NCBI GenBank assembly: GCA_039111535.1
Contig: JBCCIM010000011.1
Location: 1 to 63,478 of the forward strand
DNA length: 63,478 nt
Direction of reading: 5' to 3'
DNA from: Bacteroidota bacterium
GTDB taxonomy: Bacteria; Bacteroidota; Rhodothermia; Rhodothermales; JAHQVL01
Shown here piece after piece: positions 1 to 8,497 of this stretch (within the stretch, counting starts at the first letter, position 1; every line of letters begins with the position of its first letter). The position numbers and the translations under genes are program-made. The notes under the pieces were generated by a model. It did not search any database. It was not told the origin of the DNA and saw only the letters and a program-made list of their open reading frames with translations.

Positions 1-2
1 AA

Positions 3-365
3 TTCGATCTCGTAGCCTTCCGGGGCATCAATGAAAGCAAAGACACTGCCGGAACTGGATTGAGTCGGCCCGTCGCTGAGCGGATATCCCTTCGAGGCAG
101 CGTGTTTTGCGCTGATTCAAGTTTTTCAGGTTTGCAGTCTCACATGGGCGGGCGTGTATTACCTCCCGGCAAGAAAATCGATGCTTACATGGCCCAGGAG
201 CCCCTTGCTTCTGCATTGCAAAACGCCATATCAAGGATTCGCGTTAACTTTTGTTATTGCTCGGTATACAATGAATGCTGGCTATACGAAGAACAATTCA
301 AAGGCCCGGCTGACCGTATCCCGGTAGAAGCTTGTACACCATTTTCAGACGAATTTAAACAATAA
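3..365 (+). CDS. C-terminal part of an unidentified protein (cut by window edge)
   Basis: The reading frame is open from base 3 to the TAA at 363-365, so this is probably the last 120 or so codons of a gene that starts outside the window. An internal ATG-like start near base 60 is possible but has no ribosome binding site. The C-terminal third carries a cysteine-rich stretch (CYCSVYNECW) followed by an acidic tail. I do not recognise the family. The next gene starts only 11 bases downstream on the same strand, so the two may be cotranscribed. Confidence 0.5.
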   Translation, partial: FDLVAFRGINESKDTAGTGLSRPVAERISLRGSVFCADSSFSGLQSHMGGRVLPPGKKIDAYMAQEPLASALQNAISRIRVNFCYCSVYNECWLYEEQFKGPADRIPVEACTPFSDEFKQ

Positions 366-376
366 GGGGTGATCAC

Positions 377-913
377 ATGGCGCGGATTACATCGCTTTTA
401 TTTTGCCTGTGGTTTTGCATACCAACTGTTGGTGTCGCGCAGCATGCGGATGTAGCAGCGGGTGAGTTTGCTGCGGGATTCTTTAACCGGTATGAGTATA
501 CCGCGATGCGGTACATGCGTCTGGCGGAAGCCTTGCCGGCAGAGGTTTATAGCTGGAGCCCGGGAGAAGGGGCGATGTCAGTCGAAAAGGTATATATGCA
601 CATCATTCGCTATAACTACCTGTACCCGGAAATGCTTGGCATCGCTGTGCCGGCTGGAATCGACATGGATCAACTCGAATCGATGACTGGCAAAGATACG
701 GTAGACCAGTATCTGGAGGATTCGCTGGCTTACGTGCGAAAAATGGTGCGTGGGTCGTCTGAGGCGGACTTACAAAAAATGGTCAACCTGTATGGTAACA
801 ATACGCAGGCGTACAATGTGTACATACAGCTTCAAACCCACATGAGTGAGCACCTCGGACAGCTGATGGCTTACGCCCGGATGAACGGGATTACGCCGCC
901 CTGGTCGAATTGA
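377..913 (+). CDS. secreted DinB-superfamily protein
   Basis: This 178-residue protein has an N-terminal signal peptide (about residues 1-21, cleavage near VGVAQ) followed by a four-helix DinB/YfiT-like fold. Family-type signs are the early helix with the 'ALPAEVYSWSP' turn, a histidine in the second helix (MHIIRYN), and a late helix with THMSEHLGQLMAYAR, where histidines could bind a metal as in other DinB proteins. DinB-fold proteins include thiol-dependent transferases and many of unknown role, so no substrate can be named. The start ATG at 377 has a GGGGTGAT site just upstream. Export is unusual for a fold that is mostly cytoplasmic, but such secreted versions occur in Bacteroidota-like genomes. 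Confidence 0.75.
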   Translation: MARITSLLFCLWFCIPTVGVAQHADVAAGEFAAGFFNRYEYTAMRYMRLAEALPAEVYSWSPGEGAMSVEKVYMHIIRYNYLYPEMLGIAVPAGIDMDQLESMTGKDTVDQYLEDSLAYVRKMVRGSSEADLQKMVNLYGNNTQAYNVYIQLQTHMSEHLGQLMAYARMNGITPPWSN

Positions 914-1070
914 AGCAGAGGTGTCGGGTCCTGTCTCTGATTTTGATTTTTGACGCTTAGATTGAGCCTAGGAATAGCAGCTCATGCCGATCTCTGAGTC
1001 TTCTCGTGGGCAGATCCTTCGCTTGCTCAGGATACGGCACTGTCCCTGTTTGAATTTAGATTGCCAGTGC
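914..1070. repeat. intergenic spacer with REP-like debris
   Basis: This space lies between convergent genes. It holds two loosely similar direct segments: one around 921-950 (CCTGTCTCTGATTTTG) and one around 1038-1060 (CACTGTCCCTGTTTGAATTT). Between them, at about 1012-1035, is an imperfect inverted repeat (AGATCCT, then TCAGGAT). The style resembles the short extragenic palindromes many bacteria scatter between genes. Only one copy is visible, so the repeat status is a guess. Confidence 0.25.
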
Positions 1071-2129
1071 CTAGATAAACCGGTAAATCGCAGCTTCTAG
1101 CCGGCGGGTATTGTTGGCTTTAGCATGCCACTGGATCATAATTGGACTCTGGTAGGTGCCGCTAACGATGCCTGGTTTCTGCTGGCCCGGTGCTTCAGAC
1201 ACCAGCAGGCTCACTACGCGTTTCATGCGGAGTGCTTTGGCTGCTTTATTAGCCAGCAGGCGCTGGATACCACGGCCAACCATCGATGAACTCATGTTCA
1301 GCTTGTCAAGCGTTTTGTTGACAATGTGCACGAGGTCATATTTGGCATAATTGAGCATTTTGATCGGCACAGTCTTCGGGTCGCGCAGCATATTCCAGCT
1401 CTTCTGCGCCATAAAACGCATCGGATTGCCTAGAATGTCGGCTACGTCGTACTGCATCAGCAGCGTTTCAAACTCGTTGACCGTCAGTGCTACGTGGTCT
1501 TCTTCTGGCGCAAGCACAATTTCGATACGGCCCCGTTCGATGCCGTACTTTTGCACGGTTTCCTGAAGTTGCTCAAAAATGCCAAGCCGAGGGTCACGCA
1601 GGTTGACTGAATCAATCCGGTGGCCCGATACGGGTATCGACATCGGGACGATGCTGACCAATTCTTCGCTGTTGTATCCGTAAATAGTGGTTTTACGGGT
1701 GCGCGCCCGGCCATCACATACCCCGTCCAGGTCGATAAAATAGACCGGCGTGTTGGGCTTGTTCAGGTAAGTGACGCAGTTCTCCAATCCTGAACTGATG
1801 TAGGTGAGGTGGGAGTCACCATTCAGGGGTTCAACCAGTTTCTGTTCTTCCGTCAATTCACTGCGGAGCAGCATGTTGTCATGCCGGTAGTTTGCACGCG
1901 GGGGGAAGAGCTCCTGGAAAGGAGAGAGGAAGTTTTTTACTGAGTCTGAGTTGTGATCCAGCTTGTCACACAAACTTTGCTCAAGGTAACCAGCTGTGGT
2001 ATGGTAAGAGCAATACACCGCCTTGTTGTATTCCGCAAAGAAATTATCATGTTGGGTTTCGATGTGTTTGGTAACATCGATGATATCAAAGCGGGATTTT
2101 GGGGTCAGCTCAAGTCGTATCTCTGCCAT
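1071..2129 (-). CDS. enlarged YjbQ/UPF0047-like protein
   Basis: The first ~190 residues of this 352-residue protein match the layout of the YjbQ (UPF0047) family. There is a strand-rich N-terminus, then an HTTAG motif around residue 43, a conserved DSHLTY segment near 105, and an IDLDGVCDGRARTR segment near 135 that matches the family's closing 'EFDGPR' turn. Usual YjbQ proteins are about 130-140 residues. This one adds insertions and a ~160-residue C-terminal region with a basic helical part (about 265-310) that I cannot assign. YjbQ proteins have been linked to weak thiamine-phosphate synthase activity, but the cellular role is unclear. The gene stands alone, and two AAGTACTT sites and a palindrome lie just upstream of its start. 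Confidence 0.55.
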   Translation of the reverse strand: MAEIRLELTPKSRFDIIDVTKHIETQHDNFFAEYNKAVYCSYHTTAGYLEQSLCDKLDHNSDSVKNFLSPFQELFPPRANYRHDNMLLRSELTEEQKLVEPLNGDSHLTYISSGLENCVTYLNKPNTPVYFIDLDGVCDGRARTRKTTIYGYNSEELVSIVPMSIPVSGHRIDSVNLRDPRLGIFEQLQETVQKYGIERGRIEIVLAPEEDHVALTVNEFETLLMQYDVADILGNPMRFMAQKSWNMLRDPKTVPIKMLNYAKYDLVHIVNKTLDKLNMSSSMVGRGIQRLLANKAAKALRMKRVVSLLVSEAPGQQKPGIVSGTYQSPIMIQWHAKANNTRRLEAAIYRFI

Positions 2130-2161
2130 GAAGGTATAAAAAGTTATCTCCAGCCGCTTGT

Positions 2162-2234
2162 AAGTACTTTTATACTACACGGACCTCGCCAGAAACAACC
2201 AGTTGTTTTGTAAGTGTCTGTTAATCAAGTACTT
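2162..2234. promoter_or_regulatory. operator-like palindromes upstream of the YjbQ-like gene
   Basis: Two copies of the self-complementary octamer AAGTACTT (2162-2169 and 2227-2234) flank a 16-base palindrome, AAACAACCAGTTGTTT, at 2193-2208. The start codon of the minus-strand YjbQ-like gene is at 2129, so the sites sit 33-105 bases upstream of it. This arrangement suits a regulator-binding region, but no promoter elements can be assigned with confidence. Confidence 0.35.
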
Positions 2235-2348
2235 AACATCGTTTAAATCTGATGTAAATACCCTTTGTGGGGATAATGCAGCTGTATGATACCGCATTAT
2301 TGGAAGCGATTCCAGTCTTTTGATATTTGAGGACCATGATGTTAATCC

Positions 2349-3566
2349 TTAATCATCAATGACGGCAGATTTGCTGCCATCGTGAAAGCGTAGTGTTACG
2401 ACGCTTTCGGGTGTGAGTTGCTTTGCAGAACGGACGAGGGTGGCATCTTGTTCTACGAGCGCGTAACCTTTTTTCAAGGGCAGGCGAGGATCCAGTAGAG
2501 ACAGCTGCCTTTCTGCCTGGTGCACCTGCTCACGCTTATGTTTCAGATACTGCACGCCGCTCCGCTCCAGGCGGAGTAACATGTCCTGTGTTCGCTGTTT
2601 TAGCTGTAAAAGCTGGTCTACAGGCCGGTTAAAAGCATGCCGTTGGGTCAAATGCTGAATGTGCAGTTTGTGTTGTTCAATATGCTGCAAGAGCCGCTGC
2701 GCACTTCTGTACAGACTACCTTCGATAAACGCTTTGATTTCCTGTTGGTTGGGGACGGCAATTTCTGCTGCCATGGAAGGGGTTGCTGCCCGAAAATCTG
2801 CGACAAAATCAGCAATGGTGAAGTCTGTTTCATGGCCCACAGCGCTAATCACCGGGATTTCAGATGCGTAAATTGCACGTGCAACCGATTCTTCGTTAAA
2901 GGACCATAGGTCTTCCAGTGACCCACCACCGCGGCCGACGATGAGTAAATCTGCACGCAAAGGGTCATCTGCTGGTATGCCATTAAACGCCTCGAGTGCT
3001 TCGCAAATCGATTTGGCGGAGCCGGCACCCTGAACCTGCACCGGGCACACCAGCGCCTCTGTTAAAGGAAATCGCCGGCCCAATATCGAAAGCACATCCT
3101 GGATTGCAGCGCCCGAGCCAGAGGTGATAATACCAATCCGGGTTGGGATATAGGGTTTGGGTTTCTTGTGGGATTCGTCAAACAGGCCTTCAGCGGCGAG
3201 TTTGTTTTTCAGCGCTTCAAAGGCCTGCTGTAACGTGCCTTCGCCGGCGTGTTTTAGCGACTGCGCAACAATCTGGAAGTCACCGCGCTTTTCGTAAAAG
3301 GATGCCTTCCCAAAGAGCTTGACGTGCATGCCGTCTTGCGGCGTAAAGTAAAGCGCGCGCGCCGTGTTTCGCCACATGACGCAACGTAACTGCGCTTCTG
3401 CATCTTTCAACGTAAAATAACAGTGCCCTGAACTATACTGTTTGAAGTTTGAAATTTCGCCTTCAATCCAGACACGGTTAAATTCAGATTCGATAAACTG
3501 CCGCGCCCGGCGTGCAAAATCGCCAACAGTAAGCAGGGGAGAAGCAGTGTTGCCAGAGGGCTCCAT
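2349..3566 (-). CDS. xseA: exodeoxyribonuclease VII large subunit
   Basis: The product is the large subunit of exodeoxyribonuclease VII, which degrades single-stranded DNA to short oligonucleotides. The 405-residue protein starts at the ATG at 3566, ahead of the family's 'LLTVGDFARRARQFIE' opening. The frame stays open further upstream, but that part is antisense to the phosphatase gene and has no family similarity. An N-terminal OB-fold covers about residues 10-105. The catalytic domain follows, with GIITSGSGAAIQD, GRGGGSLEDLWSFN and the GHETDFTIAD / RAATPSMAAE motifs. A C-terminal coiled-coil region comes last. The small subunit gene (xseB), often adjacent, is not visible in this window. 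Confidence 0.95.
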   Translation of the reverse strand: MEPSGNTASPLLTVGDFARRARQFIESEFNRVWIEGEISNFKQYSSGHCYFTLKDAEAQLRCVMWRNTARALYFTPQDGMHVKLFGKASFYEKRGDFQIVAQSLKHAGEGTLQQAFEALKNKLAAEGLFDESHKKPKPYIPTRIGIITSGSGAAIQDVLSILGRRFPLTEALVCPVQVQGAGSAKSICEALEAFNGIPADDPLRADLLIVGRGGGSLEDLWSFNEESVARAIYASEIPVISAVGHETDFTIADFVADFRAATPSMAAEIAVPNQQEIKAFIEGSLYRSAQRLLQHIEQHKLHIQHLTQRHAFNRPVDQLLQLKQRTQDMLLRLERSGVQYLKHKREQVHQAERQLSLLDPRLPLKKGYALVEQDATLVRSAKQLTPESVVTLRFHDGSKSAVIDD

Positions 3567-3668
3567 ACAGAAACCGGTGATTCGATGATTGGTACATGAG
3601 AAGCGCTTGAGAGCGCAATATACACCAACGCGGGAAAACTTACGGACACAAGGCTGATAAATTGAAAC

Positions 3669-4151
3669 ATGGAAGATAAATTGAAACGGGTCATGTTTGT
3701 ATGTATGGGCAACATCTGCAGGAGCCCGCTTGCTGAAGGGGTTTTTAGGCACCAGGCGCGGGAGGCCGGCGTGCTGGATAATTTCGAAATTGCTTCTTCC
3801 GGCACCGGTGGCTGGCATGCCGGACAGGCCCCTGATAGCCGGATGAACGAAGTGGCCATCCGAAATGGCGTATCCATGGAGGGCCAATACGCGCAACAGT
3901 TTACGTATGGTGATCTCGACTATTACGACATCATTCTGGCGATGGACAAAGACAACCTTCAGCACATCAAACAAATGGATGGCGGGGATAAACACGCTGC
4001 CAAAATCTACCTTTTCCGTGCTTTTGATCCCGAGCCCGGCGATCAACAGGTGCCGGATCCATATTACGGCGGCCCCCGCGGGTTTGATCAGGTTTTTGAG
4101 ATGGTAGATCGCACGGCACGCGTGCTGCTGGATCGGCTGCGCGATGAATGA
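3669..4151 (+). CDS. low-molecular-weight protein-tyrosine-phosphatase family
   Basis: This 160-residue protein has the full family signature. The P-loop is VCMGNICRSP, with nucleophile Cys12 and phosphate-binding Arg18 (C-x5-R). The general acid loop is DPYY at residues 130-133. The stop codon overlaps the start of the next gene (a fructosamine kinase family protein) by 8 bases, so the two are almost certainly translated together. In animals a phosphatase of this family removes the 5-phosphate from protein-bound ribulosamine 5-phosphate, after which a fructosamine-kinase relative acts. The coupling here suggests the same deglycation role. Tyrosine phosphatase activity in exopolysaccharide control is the alternative, but no tyrosine kinase gene is nearby. 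Confidence 0.93.
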   Translation: MEDKLKRVMFVCMGNICRSPLAEGVFRHQAREAGVLDNFEIASSGTGGWHAGQAPDSRMNEVAIRNGVSMEGQYAQQFTYGDLDYYDIILAMDKDNLQHIKQMDGGDKHAAKIYLFRAFDPEPGDQQVPDPYYGGPRGFDQVFEMVDRTARVLLDRLRDE

Positions 4152-5001
4152 GGTGCTTGCGCAGAAACTGGCCCCGTACCTGGGATACATCACATCGATT
4201 GTGCCGGTGGGCGGCGGCTGTATTGCAAATGCGTCCCGCATTGAAACGGCACTTGGCCCCTATTTTCTTAAATGGGGGAATGGGGAGGTCGTCCTGACGT
4301 TCGAACCCGAAGCAGCCGGCCTGGCTGTTTTAGCCGCTGCGGATACTGCGCTGCGCATCCCACAAGTTGTTGCATCCTCTGGTACCAACCCCGGTTTTCT
4401 GTTGATGGAGTGGATAGTGCAGGGTGCAAAGTCACCCGGGTTTGATGTTTCTTTTGGTGAGGCGCTTGCTGCGCTGCATCGGCAATCAGCATCATCGTAC
4501 GGGTTTACAATAGACAATTTTATCGGCCGCACCCCGCAACAGAATACATGGCATACCGAATGGCCGGCTTTTTTTCAGGCATGCCGGTTGGCCCCGCAGG
4601 TTGCGCTGGCTCGCAAGAACCGGCTTTGGCAGCCGGCATGGGACGGTCCACTTGAGTCTCTCTACAAAAAACTCCCCAACCTGCTGCCCAAAGCGCCGCC
4701 GGCTTCGCTGCTCCATGGCGATTTATGGGGTGGTAACTACATGGTTTCAGACGCGGGAGCACCGGTCCTCTTTGACCCAGCCTGCTACTACGGCGACCGT
4801 GAGACCGACCTTGCCATGACCACTTTGTTTGGCGGATTCAGCAACACCTTTTATGATGCTTATGCCGCCGCCTGGCCGATGGAGGCTGGATTTATGGAGC
4901 GCCGGCCTGTGTACAACCTCTACCATCAAATCAACCACCTGAATCTTTTTGGAGGTGGATATGCAGGCGGCATTTCCGCTGTGCTTCGCAGCTATGCATG
5001 A
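4144..5001 (+). CDS. fructosamine/ketosamine-3-kinase family protein
   Basis: The 285-residue product belongs to the fructosamine kinase family, which phosphorylates the 3-hydroxyl of sugar adducts on protein amino groups so that they fall off. Lys43 (YFLKWG) fits the ATP-binding lysine. HGDLWGGN at 191-198 contains the catalytic aspartate (193), and FDPACYYGDRE-TDLAM at 210-224 is the metal-binding segment typical of this family. Length is normal (about 285-300). It overlaps the upstream phosphatase gene by 8 bases. Bacterial members usually act on ribulosamines or erythrulosamines rather than fructosamines, so the real substrate is uncertain. Confidence 0.9.
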   Translation: MNEVLAQKLAPYLGYITSIVPVGGGCIANASRIETALGPYFLKWGNGEVVLTFEPEAAGLAVLAAADTALRIPQVVASSGTNPGFLLMEWIVQGAKSPGFDVSFGEALAALHRQSASSYGFTIDNFIGRTPQQNTWHTEWPAFFQACRLAPQVALARKNRLWQPAWDGPLESLYKKLPNLLPKAPPASLLHGDLWGGNYMVSDAGAPVLFDPACYYGDRETDLAMTTLFGGFSNTFYDAYAAAWPMEAGFMERRPVYNLYHQINHLNLFGGGYAGGISAVLRSYA

Positions 5002-5064
5002 GTTGAGGGCAAGTTGTACCTTGAAGTCCCACCTGTTTGTTTATCTGCCTAAAATCCCACGCCC

Positions 5065-6783
5065 ATGATCTATAAACATCCCCACACCGCAGTGGGTACC
5101 GGCTGCTTTTTGCTGTATGTCTTGCTCTTGCTGCCCGGCTGTACCACACCCGAAGATCGTACCGGACTCCAGTTTGAAGTGACGCTGGCTGACGAAGCCT
5201 TTGCGGATATCGCGGCATTAGGACTTGAAACACCTATTAACGGCCGGCTCTTTGTCGTCATTTCTCGCGACGACGAAAGCGAACCTCGCCGGCAGGTTGG
5301 GGTGAGTGGTGTGCCGTTTTGGGGTGTTGATGTGGAGAACCTGACGGCCGGCGACAAAGTTATCGTCAAACCCGGAGCCAACGGATTTCGTGGTTTTCCA
5401 CTGGATGACTTCGCCAAACTCCCTGCTGACACCTACAACGTACAGGCCCTGCTCAGCGTGTACACCACCTTTTCGCGGGCTGATGGCCACACCGTGTCAC
5501 TGCACCTGAACTCTGGTGCCGGCCAGAATCAATGGCGCGCACCTGGCAATGCGCACAGCACCGTTGCGCAGCACGCACTGGATCCTGCAAAACGATCAAC
5601 AGTGCAGTTGACGGTTGATGCGGTGATTCAGCCCGAGCGGCCGCTGGCGGCAGGTGAGGTGTTGCAGCAGGGCAATCCGGAAGAAAGCGAGCACGTAAAA
5701 TTTGTCAAAATTAAAAGCGAGAAGCTCTCCGCATTTTGGGGGCACCCGATGTATATCGGGGCAAATGTGCTGTTGCCGGCAGATTACAACAGCATTCCGA
5801 ACAAACAGTATCCCGTCCTCTACATGCAGGGCCATTTCCCAGGTGGCCGGGCGCCTTTCAGCTTTGTCAAAGGATCAGCTGGCCGTGGCCGAAGCGCTGG
5901 TTTTGCTGACTACTGGATGTCTGATGCAGCACCAGACCTGATTGTGGTGTCGATTCGGGATGCAAATCCCTATTACGACACCTCATACTCTGTGAACTCT
6001 GCCAACCTGGGGCCTTACGGCGATGCTATTATGGAAGAACTGATTCCAGCGTTGGAATCCAGGTTCAGGATGATTCCGGATGGAGATGCACGCTTGCTGG
6101 CAGGCGGCTCTACGGGGGGATGGGAGGCACTGGCGATGCAAATTTACTACCCGGATGATTTTGGCGGCGCGTGGGGCTGGTGCCCGGATGCGGTGGATTT
6201 CAATTACCACCAGATCGTCAACATCTATGAAGATGACAACGCCTACTACACAGATAGCGAGTGGCACCGCGTCGAGCGTCCGAACGCGCGCAGCTTTGAT
6301 GGTAATATTCGTTCAACTGTCAGGCAAGAGAACCACATGGAGTTGGCGACTGGCTCAAACAGCCGGTCCGGCGGCCAATGGGCTGTTTGGGAAGCCGTGT
6401 ACGGACCCGTAGGAGATAATGGGTACCCGCGCCCAATCTGGGATGCTGAGACTGGCAAAATCGACAAAGAAACGGCGCAATACTGGAAAGAAAATTATGA
6501 CCTTCACGAACAATTGCGGTCGCGTTGGGAAACGCTGGGGCCAAAGCTAACCGGTAAGCTTCATATTGCAACGGGTGACATGGATTCCTATTACCTCGAC
6601 AATGCTGTATATCTGATGGAGGAATTTCTGAACGAAGCTTCAAATCCGCGTGCGCAGGCACGGGTTACCTATGGCCGGCGCAAACCACACTGCTGGATTG
6701 GCGAGAGCCCCGTACGGCCCGGCGAAAACTTGAATTATATCGAGTTTGTACAGGATGTAGAAGACTATTTACGGCGAAGATAG
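5065..6783 (+). CDS. lipoprotein alpha/beta-hydrolase, putative esterase
   Basis: This 572-residue protein starts with a lipoprotein signal (hydrophobic stretch ending LLPGC, cysteine at about residue 26). A beta-rich N-terminal region follows, then an alpha/beta-hydrolase domain of the enterochelin-esterase/feruloyl-esterase type. Visible signs are YPVLYMQGHFPGG (start of the hydrolase fold), the nucleophile elbow GGSTGGWEA with its serine near residue 349, and a late RRKPHCWIGE segment that could supply the catalytic histidine. It is likely anchored in the envelope. The substrate is not clear: it could be a carbohydrate ester or a siderophore-like compound. A 63-base gap separates it from the kinase gene. 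Confidence 0.75.
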   Translation: MIYKHPHTAVGTGCFLLYVLLLLPGCTTPEDRTGLQFEVTLADEAFADIAALGLETPINGRLFVVISRDDESEPRRQVGVSGVPFWGVDVENLTAGDKVIVKPGANGFRGFPLDDFAKLPADTYNVQALLSVYTTFSRADGHTVSLHLNSGAGQNQWRAPGNAHSTVAQHALDPAKRSTVQLTVDAVIQPERPLAAGEVLQQGNPEESEHVKFVKIKSEKLSAFWGHPMYIGANVLLPADYNSIPNKQYPVLYMQGHFPGGRAPFSFVKGSAGRGRSAGFADYWMSDAAPDLIVVSIRDANPYYDTSYSVNSANLGPYGDAIMEELIPALESRFRMIPDGDARLLAGGSTGGWEALAMQIYYPDDFGGAWGWCPDAVDFNYHQIVNIYEDDNAYYTDSEWHRVERPNARSFDGNIRSTVRQENHMELATGSNSRSGGQWAVWEAVYGPVGDNGYPRPIWDAETGKIDKETAQYWKENYDLHEQLRSRWETLGPKLTGKLHIATGDMDSYYLDNAVYLMEEFLNEASNPRAQARVTYGRRKPHCWIGESPVRPGENLNYIEFVQDVEDYLRRR

Positions 6784-6819
6784 CATCGGAAATATTGACT
6801 AAAATGCCGAGGTGGTTTG

Positions 6820-7221
6820 ATGGCATCCTGTATTTTTTGTGAGATTGTTGCCGGTCGTGCGCCTTCCTGGAAAGTGCTTGAGACGGCTGATGCGTATGCA
6901 TTTCTGGATATCAATCCTGTGAATCCTTACCACACACTGGTTATTCCGCGCCAGCATTATGTTAACGTGATGGACGTAGCACCAGCTGCGTGGCAGGGTG
7001 TCATGCAAGCGGTGAAAAAGGTTGTTGATTTATATACAGAGAAGCTGGGCATGGAACACGCCCAAATTGTCCACAGCGCCGGCGCTGCGGGGCAACAAGA
7101 TGTATTTCATCTGCATGCGCACGTAGTGCCCCGGCATGCGGGTGACGGACAAAATATCAAATGGAAAACCCATCCTGAAATGCGGTCGCAATATGATCAA
7201 ATGATCGCACGGCTGCAGTAA
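6820..7221 (+). CDS. HIT-family nucleotide hydrolase/transferase
   Basis: This 133-residue histidine-triad protein opens with the family's CIFCEIVAG motif. The catalytic triad H-x-H-x-H is at residues 97, 99 and 101 (HLHAHVVPR). HIT proteins of the HinT type hydrolyse AMP-linked amines and similar nucleotide conjugates in the cytoplasm. I chose the ATG at 6820, which has a GAGGTGG site 5 bases upstream, over a TTG one codon earlier. The gene stands alone and is convergent with the next one. Confidence 0.92.
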   Translation: MASCIFCEIVAGRAPSWKVLETADAYAFLDINPVNPYHTLVIPRQHYVNVMDVAPAAWQGVMQAVKKVVDLYTEKLGMEHAQIVHSAGAAGQQDVFHLHAHVVPRHAGDGQNIKWKTHPEMRSQYDQMIARLQ

Positions 7222-7225
7222 ACAA

Positions 7226-7254
7226 GAATTGGGACCAGTAGCTGATCCCAATTC
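7226..7254. terminator. hairpin between convergent genes
   Basis: A perfect 9-base inverted repeat (GAATTGGGA at 7226-7234, TCCCAATTC at 7246-7254) with an 11-base loop starts 5 bases after the HIT stop codon, in the gap between two convergent genes. There is no long T run, so this may be a 3' end stabiliser or a weak terminator. Confidence 0.45.
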
Positions 7255-7330
7255 CGTTCCTTGCACAAACCGCAGTAAAGTTGGCCGGTCGCACATTGAT
7301 AATGCCAGTTGCTTTACCGCGGATTTCAGG

Positions 7331-8497
7331 TCACTGCAAGAGCATCGACCGGACCTCGGTCTTGCCTGCCGCCTCCAATCTGTAAAAGTAGAGGCCTTTT
7401 GCCCTGTCTTCAGCATGCCAGGCAACCTCGTGGGTCCCGGCAGCCTGTTGGCTGTCCACCAGGGTTTTGATTTCGCGTCCGAGCACGTCGTACACACTCA
7501 GTTTTACGTGTGCCGGCGTATCCATCGTGTAGCGAATGTGGGTGCTATTCTGGAAAGGGTTGGGGTAGTTCTGCAGCAAGGCACCCGTCTCCAGGCTTGC
7601 GTCTTCCTCTATGTTTGTCGCGGTTGATAGCAGCACAAGTCGAATTTTGGCGGTTGCACCCAGGCCTTGGGCAACGTATAGCGTGTCGCCGCTCGGAGAG
7701 GCTGCGAGGCCATTCGGACTTGTGAAGGTTGCGTTGCTGGCTGGTCCGTCATTGAGGCCGGCTGTGCCGGTGCCGGCAACTACGCTTGAGGTACCCGTTG
7801 AATCAAAAGCAATGACACTCGACTGACCAACGTAGGTCCCATATAACTTGTCTTTGGCCCACACAAGATGGCCGATAGCAAACGGTTGTGCAGCCGCTAC
7901 TTCACCGAATAAAGACGCCGTACCATCCGGGGTGATTTTGGTGACGCGACCATCGAAGAGGTTGGCTGTATATATGTTGCCGGCCGGATCGATGGCGATC
8001 CCAACGGGTGCCCGCAAAGTGCCGCCCATGGCAAAGGTGCTAACGGTACCATCGGGAGCGATTTTGGATACGCTGTTTCCCGTACCATTGCCTGTTCCGT
8101 AGTGAGAAACGTAGAGGTTGCCGTCAGCATCAGACACAATGCCGCTTGGGCCATCCAGCACTGAGGCAAAGGTGCTAACCATCCCGTCCTGGTTTACCTG
8201 GCTTACTGATGCACTGTTGAAATTGGTCACATAGAGGTTGCCATCTGTAGACCGTGTCATGTGGATCGGGCCGCTGAAGCCGTTTGCTGCGTTTGATACG
8301 TCGCCATTCCCCTCAATCTTGAAAACGGAAAAGCCACGAAAGGTGCCGGCGGCATACAGGGTGCCGGTGTTGTCAACATACAAACCGTCGATGTCGCGCT
8401 GTGCGGAGAGCTCAAGCGAACTCACCTGTTGAGCTTGAACTGTGTGGGTAAAAAGAAAAACAGTAAACAGTAGCAGTAGAAATCTTATGCACATCAT
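7331..8497 (-). CDS. secreted NHL/SMP-30-like beta-propeller with type IX sorting domain
   Basis: The 388-residue protein has a signal peptide (about 1-22, ending VQAQQ), then repeated ~40-residue blades. In each a D-G-N-L-Y-V/A motif recurs (DNTGTLYAAG, DGNLYVTN, DGNLYVSH, AGNIYTAN), as in NHL/SMP-30 propellers. The last ~85 residues form the Por secretion C-terminal module: YPNPFQNSTHIRYTM, then VYDVLGREIKTLVD and GLYFYRLEAAG. Proteins with this end are exported by the type IX system and attached to or released from the cell surface. The ligand or enzymatic role of the propeller is unknown. Two ATG codons are adjacent at the start (8497 and 8494). Confidence 0.85.
   Translation of the reverse strand: MMCIRFLLLLFTVFLFTHTVQAQQVSSLELSAQRDIDGLYVDNTGTLYAAGTFRGFSVFKIEGNGDVSNAANGFSGPIHMTRSTDGNLYVTNFNSASVSQVNQDGMVSTFASVLDGPSGIVSDADGNLYVSHYGTGNGTGNSVSKIAPDGTVSTFAMGGTLRAPVGIAIDPAGNIYTANLFDGRVTKITPDGTASLFGEVAAAQPFAIGHLVWAKDKLYGTYVGQSSVIAFDSTGTSSVVAGTGTAGLNDGPASNATFTSPNGLAASPSGDTLYVAQGLGATAKIRLVLLSTATNIEEDASLETGALLQNYPNPFQNSTHIRYTMDTPAHVKLSVYDVLGREIKTLVDSQQAAGTHEVAWHAEDRAKGLYFYRLEAAGKTEVRSMLLQ

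Noticed and set aside
3567-4241. Upstream extension of the xseA frame by about 225 codons
   Set aside because: This part is antisense to the phosphatase gene and lacks any exonuclease VII similarity; the ATG at 3566 fits the family start.
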